Assembly (NCBI RefSeq): GCF_001665605.1
Contig: NZ_LZSV01000028.1
Coordinates: 1 to 64,000 of the forward strand
Reading direction: 5' to 3'
DNA length: 64,000 nt
Source: Mycobacterium sp. 852014-50255_SCH5639931
Lineage (GTDB): Bacteria; Actinomycetota; Actinomycetes; Mycobacteriales; Mycobacteriaceae
Position 1 is the stretch's first letter. Every line of letters starts with the position of its first letter. The notes under the pieces are model-generated. The model was given only the letters and a program-made list of their open reading frames with translations. It searched no databases and was not told the origin of the DNA. Made by a program: the position numbers and the translations under genes. Below are positions 63,251-64,000 of the stretch, piece after piece.

Positions 63251-64000
63251 TAGCGGCCCAGCTTCTCGCGGACCAGGTCGGTCAGGAAGCGCCCGGCCGA
63301 GGTCGGCCGGAAGGCGCGGGCCGCCCCCGTGAGCGCCTCGCGCGCATCCGGGGGCAGCTCGATGTCGGCGGCGGCGACGTTGAACTCGAGTTGCTCGACG
63401 CTGGACGCGCCGGGGATGGCGACCACGCCCGGATAACTGATCAGCCAGGCCAGCGCCACCTGAGCGGGCTTGGCGCCAACCGTGGTCGCGACGTCGCGCA
63501 GCGTCTGCAGCAGCGGCTCGACGCGGCGCAGGTTCTCGGTGCCGAACAGCGAGTTCAGCGCCCGAATGCCCCCGGGACGGTTGTCCAGGCCGTATTTCCC
63601 TCCCAGCAGGCCCTGTTCGACCGGGCTGTAGGCGATCACGATCCGGTTCTCCCGCTCGGCGAAGGGCACCAGTTCCTCCAGCGCCCCGGCGTGGGCCAGC
63701 GAGAAGTGCACCTGGTTGCTCACGACCGGCCGCCCGAGCGCCGCGTCGGCCTTCCGCCACCGGTCGAGCGAGTAGTTGGAGACGCCGACCGCGCCGATCT
63801 TGCCGCTGTCGAGCAGGTCTCGCATGCCCGGCATGATCACCGTGTCGGGGACCAGCGGGTTGGACTGGTGGATCTGGTAGAGCGGGATGCGGTCCAGCCC
63901 CAGCCGCCGCGCGCTGGCGCGCTCGCGCTGTTTGATCACGGCGGGGAAGGGCGCGACCGGCATGATCTTGCTGGCCACCGCGACGTCGGCGCGCTCGTCG
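63250..64000 (-). CDS. Aldo/keto reductase (5' end outside window)
   Basis: About 250 C-terminal residues are seen; the frame is open to the window edge. LGLDRIPLYQIHQSNP is the AKR strand with the catalytic His, IGAVGVSNYSLDRWRKAD and NQVHFSLAHAG form the NADPH-binding part, and IAYSPVEQGLLGGKYG, AQVALAWLISYPGVVAIPGASSVEQLEFN complete the barrel. It would reduce carbonyl compounds with NADPH; the substrate is unknown. The start and the catalytic Asp/Tyr/Lys region lie beyond 64000. Confidence 0.9.
   Translation of the reverse strand, partial: DERADVAVASKIMPVAPFPAVIKQRERASARRLGLDRIPLYQIHQSNPLVPDTVIMPGMRDLLDSGKIGAVGVSNYSLDRWRKADAALGRPVVSNQVHFSLAHAGALEELVPFAERENRIVIAYSPVEQGLLGGKYGLDNRPGGIRALNSLFGTENLRRVEPLLQTLRDVATTVGAKPAQVALAWLISYPGVVAIPGASSVEQLEFNVAAADIELPPDAREALTGAARAFRPTSAGRFLTDLVREKLGR

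Overview
The window is high-GC mycobacterial chromosome. The evidence is a C-terminal MceA fragment, a DosR response regulator with its heme-GAF kinase, six universal stress proteins (USPs), four Acg-type nitroreductase-like proteins, a Tgs1-type triacylglycerol synthase and an 18-kDa-antigen type Hsp20. The Hsp20 (hsp18) is typical of M. leprae and M. avium-like mycobacteria rather than M. tuberculosis, so a slow-growing non-tuberculous species is the best guess. Species cannot be fixed from the sequence alone, and all family names here come from recognition, not from a search.

Most of the window (about 2.2 to 54.4 kb, with an outlier at 60.4 kb) reads as one very large hypoxia/dormancy island. 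I count at least 13 promoter regions with 14-bp motifs resembling the DosR box GGGACTWWAGTCCC. In most of them two motifs lie 21-22 bp apart, two helical turns.

Layout. 0-1.8 kb: mce tail and a cation/proton antiporter. 1.9-8.5 kb: small protein, Rv3131-like protein, Rv1733c-like membrane protein, then a group 3b-type NAD(P)-linked [NiFe] hydrogenase (hyhBGSL order) with its maturation protease. 8.4-10.4 kb (minus): DUF302 protein, a trypsin-like protease with TPR, TM and zinc ribbon, and a possible small leader gene. 10.6-16.3 kb: flavodoxin, SPFH protein, RafH-like ribosome hibernation factor, SRPBCC protein, USP, DUF2156 acyltransferase-like protein and Rv3129-like flavin-binding protein. 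16.4-22.7 kb (minus): acyl-CoA synthetase, E1alpha, E1beta and E2 of a 2-oxoacid/acetoin dehydrogenase, an acyl carrier protein and an Acg protein. 22.9-31.8 kb: Acg protein, two small proteins, Rv2030c-like/pfkB/USP/USP block, dosR, dosS. 31.9-41.9 kb: GNAT, USPs, STAS protein, OtsB1-GH65 fusion (minus), Rv2005c/Rv2004c-like pair, Acg. 42-44 kb: two overlapping thiolase-fold (KAS III) genes. 44.1-52.9 kb (minus): GltD-like Fe-S flavoprotein, pyruvate:ferredoxin oxidoreductase, DHOD-like protein and PEP synthase. 53-54.4 kb: tgs1. 54.3-57 kb: PAS-ANTAR protein, hsp18, MerR regulator, DUF1360 protein and an ANTAR pseudogene. 57-64 kb: zinc alcohol dehydrogenase, glgX, a PAS-GGDEF protein preceded by tandem DosR-like boxes, SDR, a 55-bp tandem repeat and the 3' part of an aldo/keto reductase.

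Working model (inference). Under oxygen loss DosR switches on a redox and carbon package. PFOR and the E1/E2 complex make acetyl-CoA. The Fe-S GltD-like protein could pass PFOR electrons to NADP, and the hydrogenase could dispose of or recover them as H2. PEP synthase, PfkB, GlgX and OtsB1-GH65 adjust sugar and PEP pools, Tgs1 stores acyl groups, RafH-like protein parks ribosomes, and USPs and Acg proteins manage nucleotide and flavin pools. The least explained parts are the synthetase-E1-E2-ACP operon and the KAS III pair.
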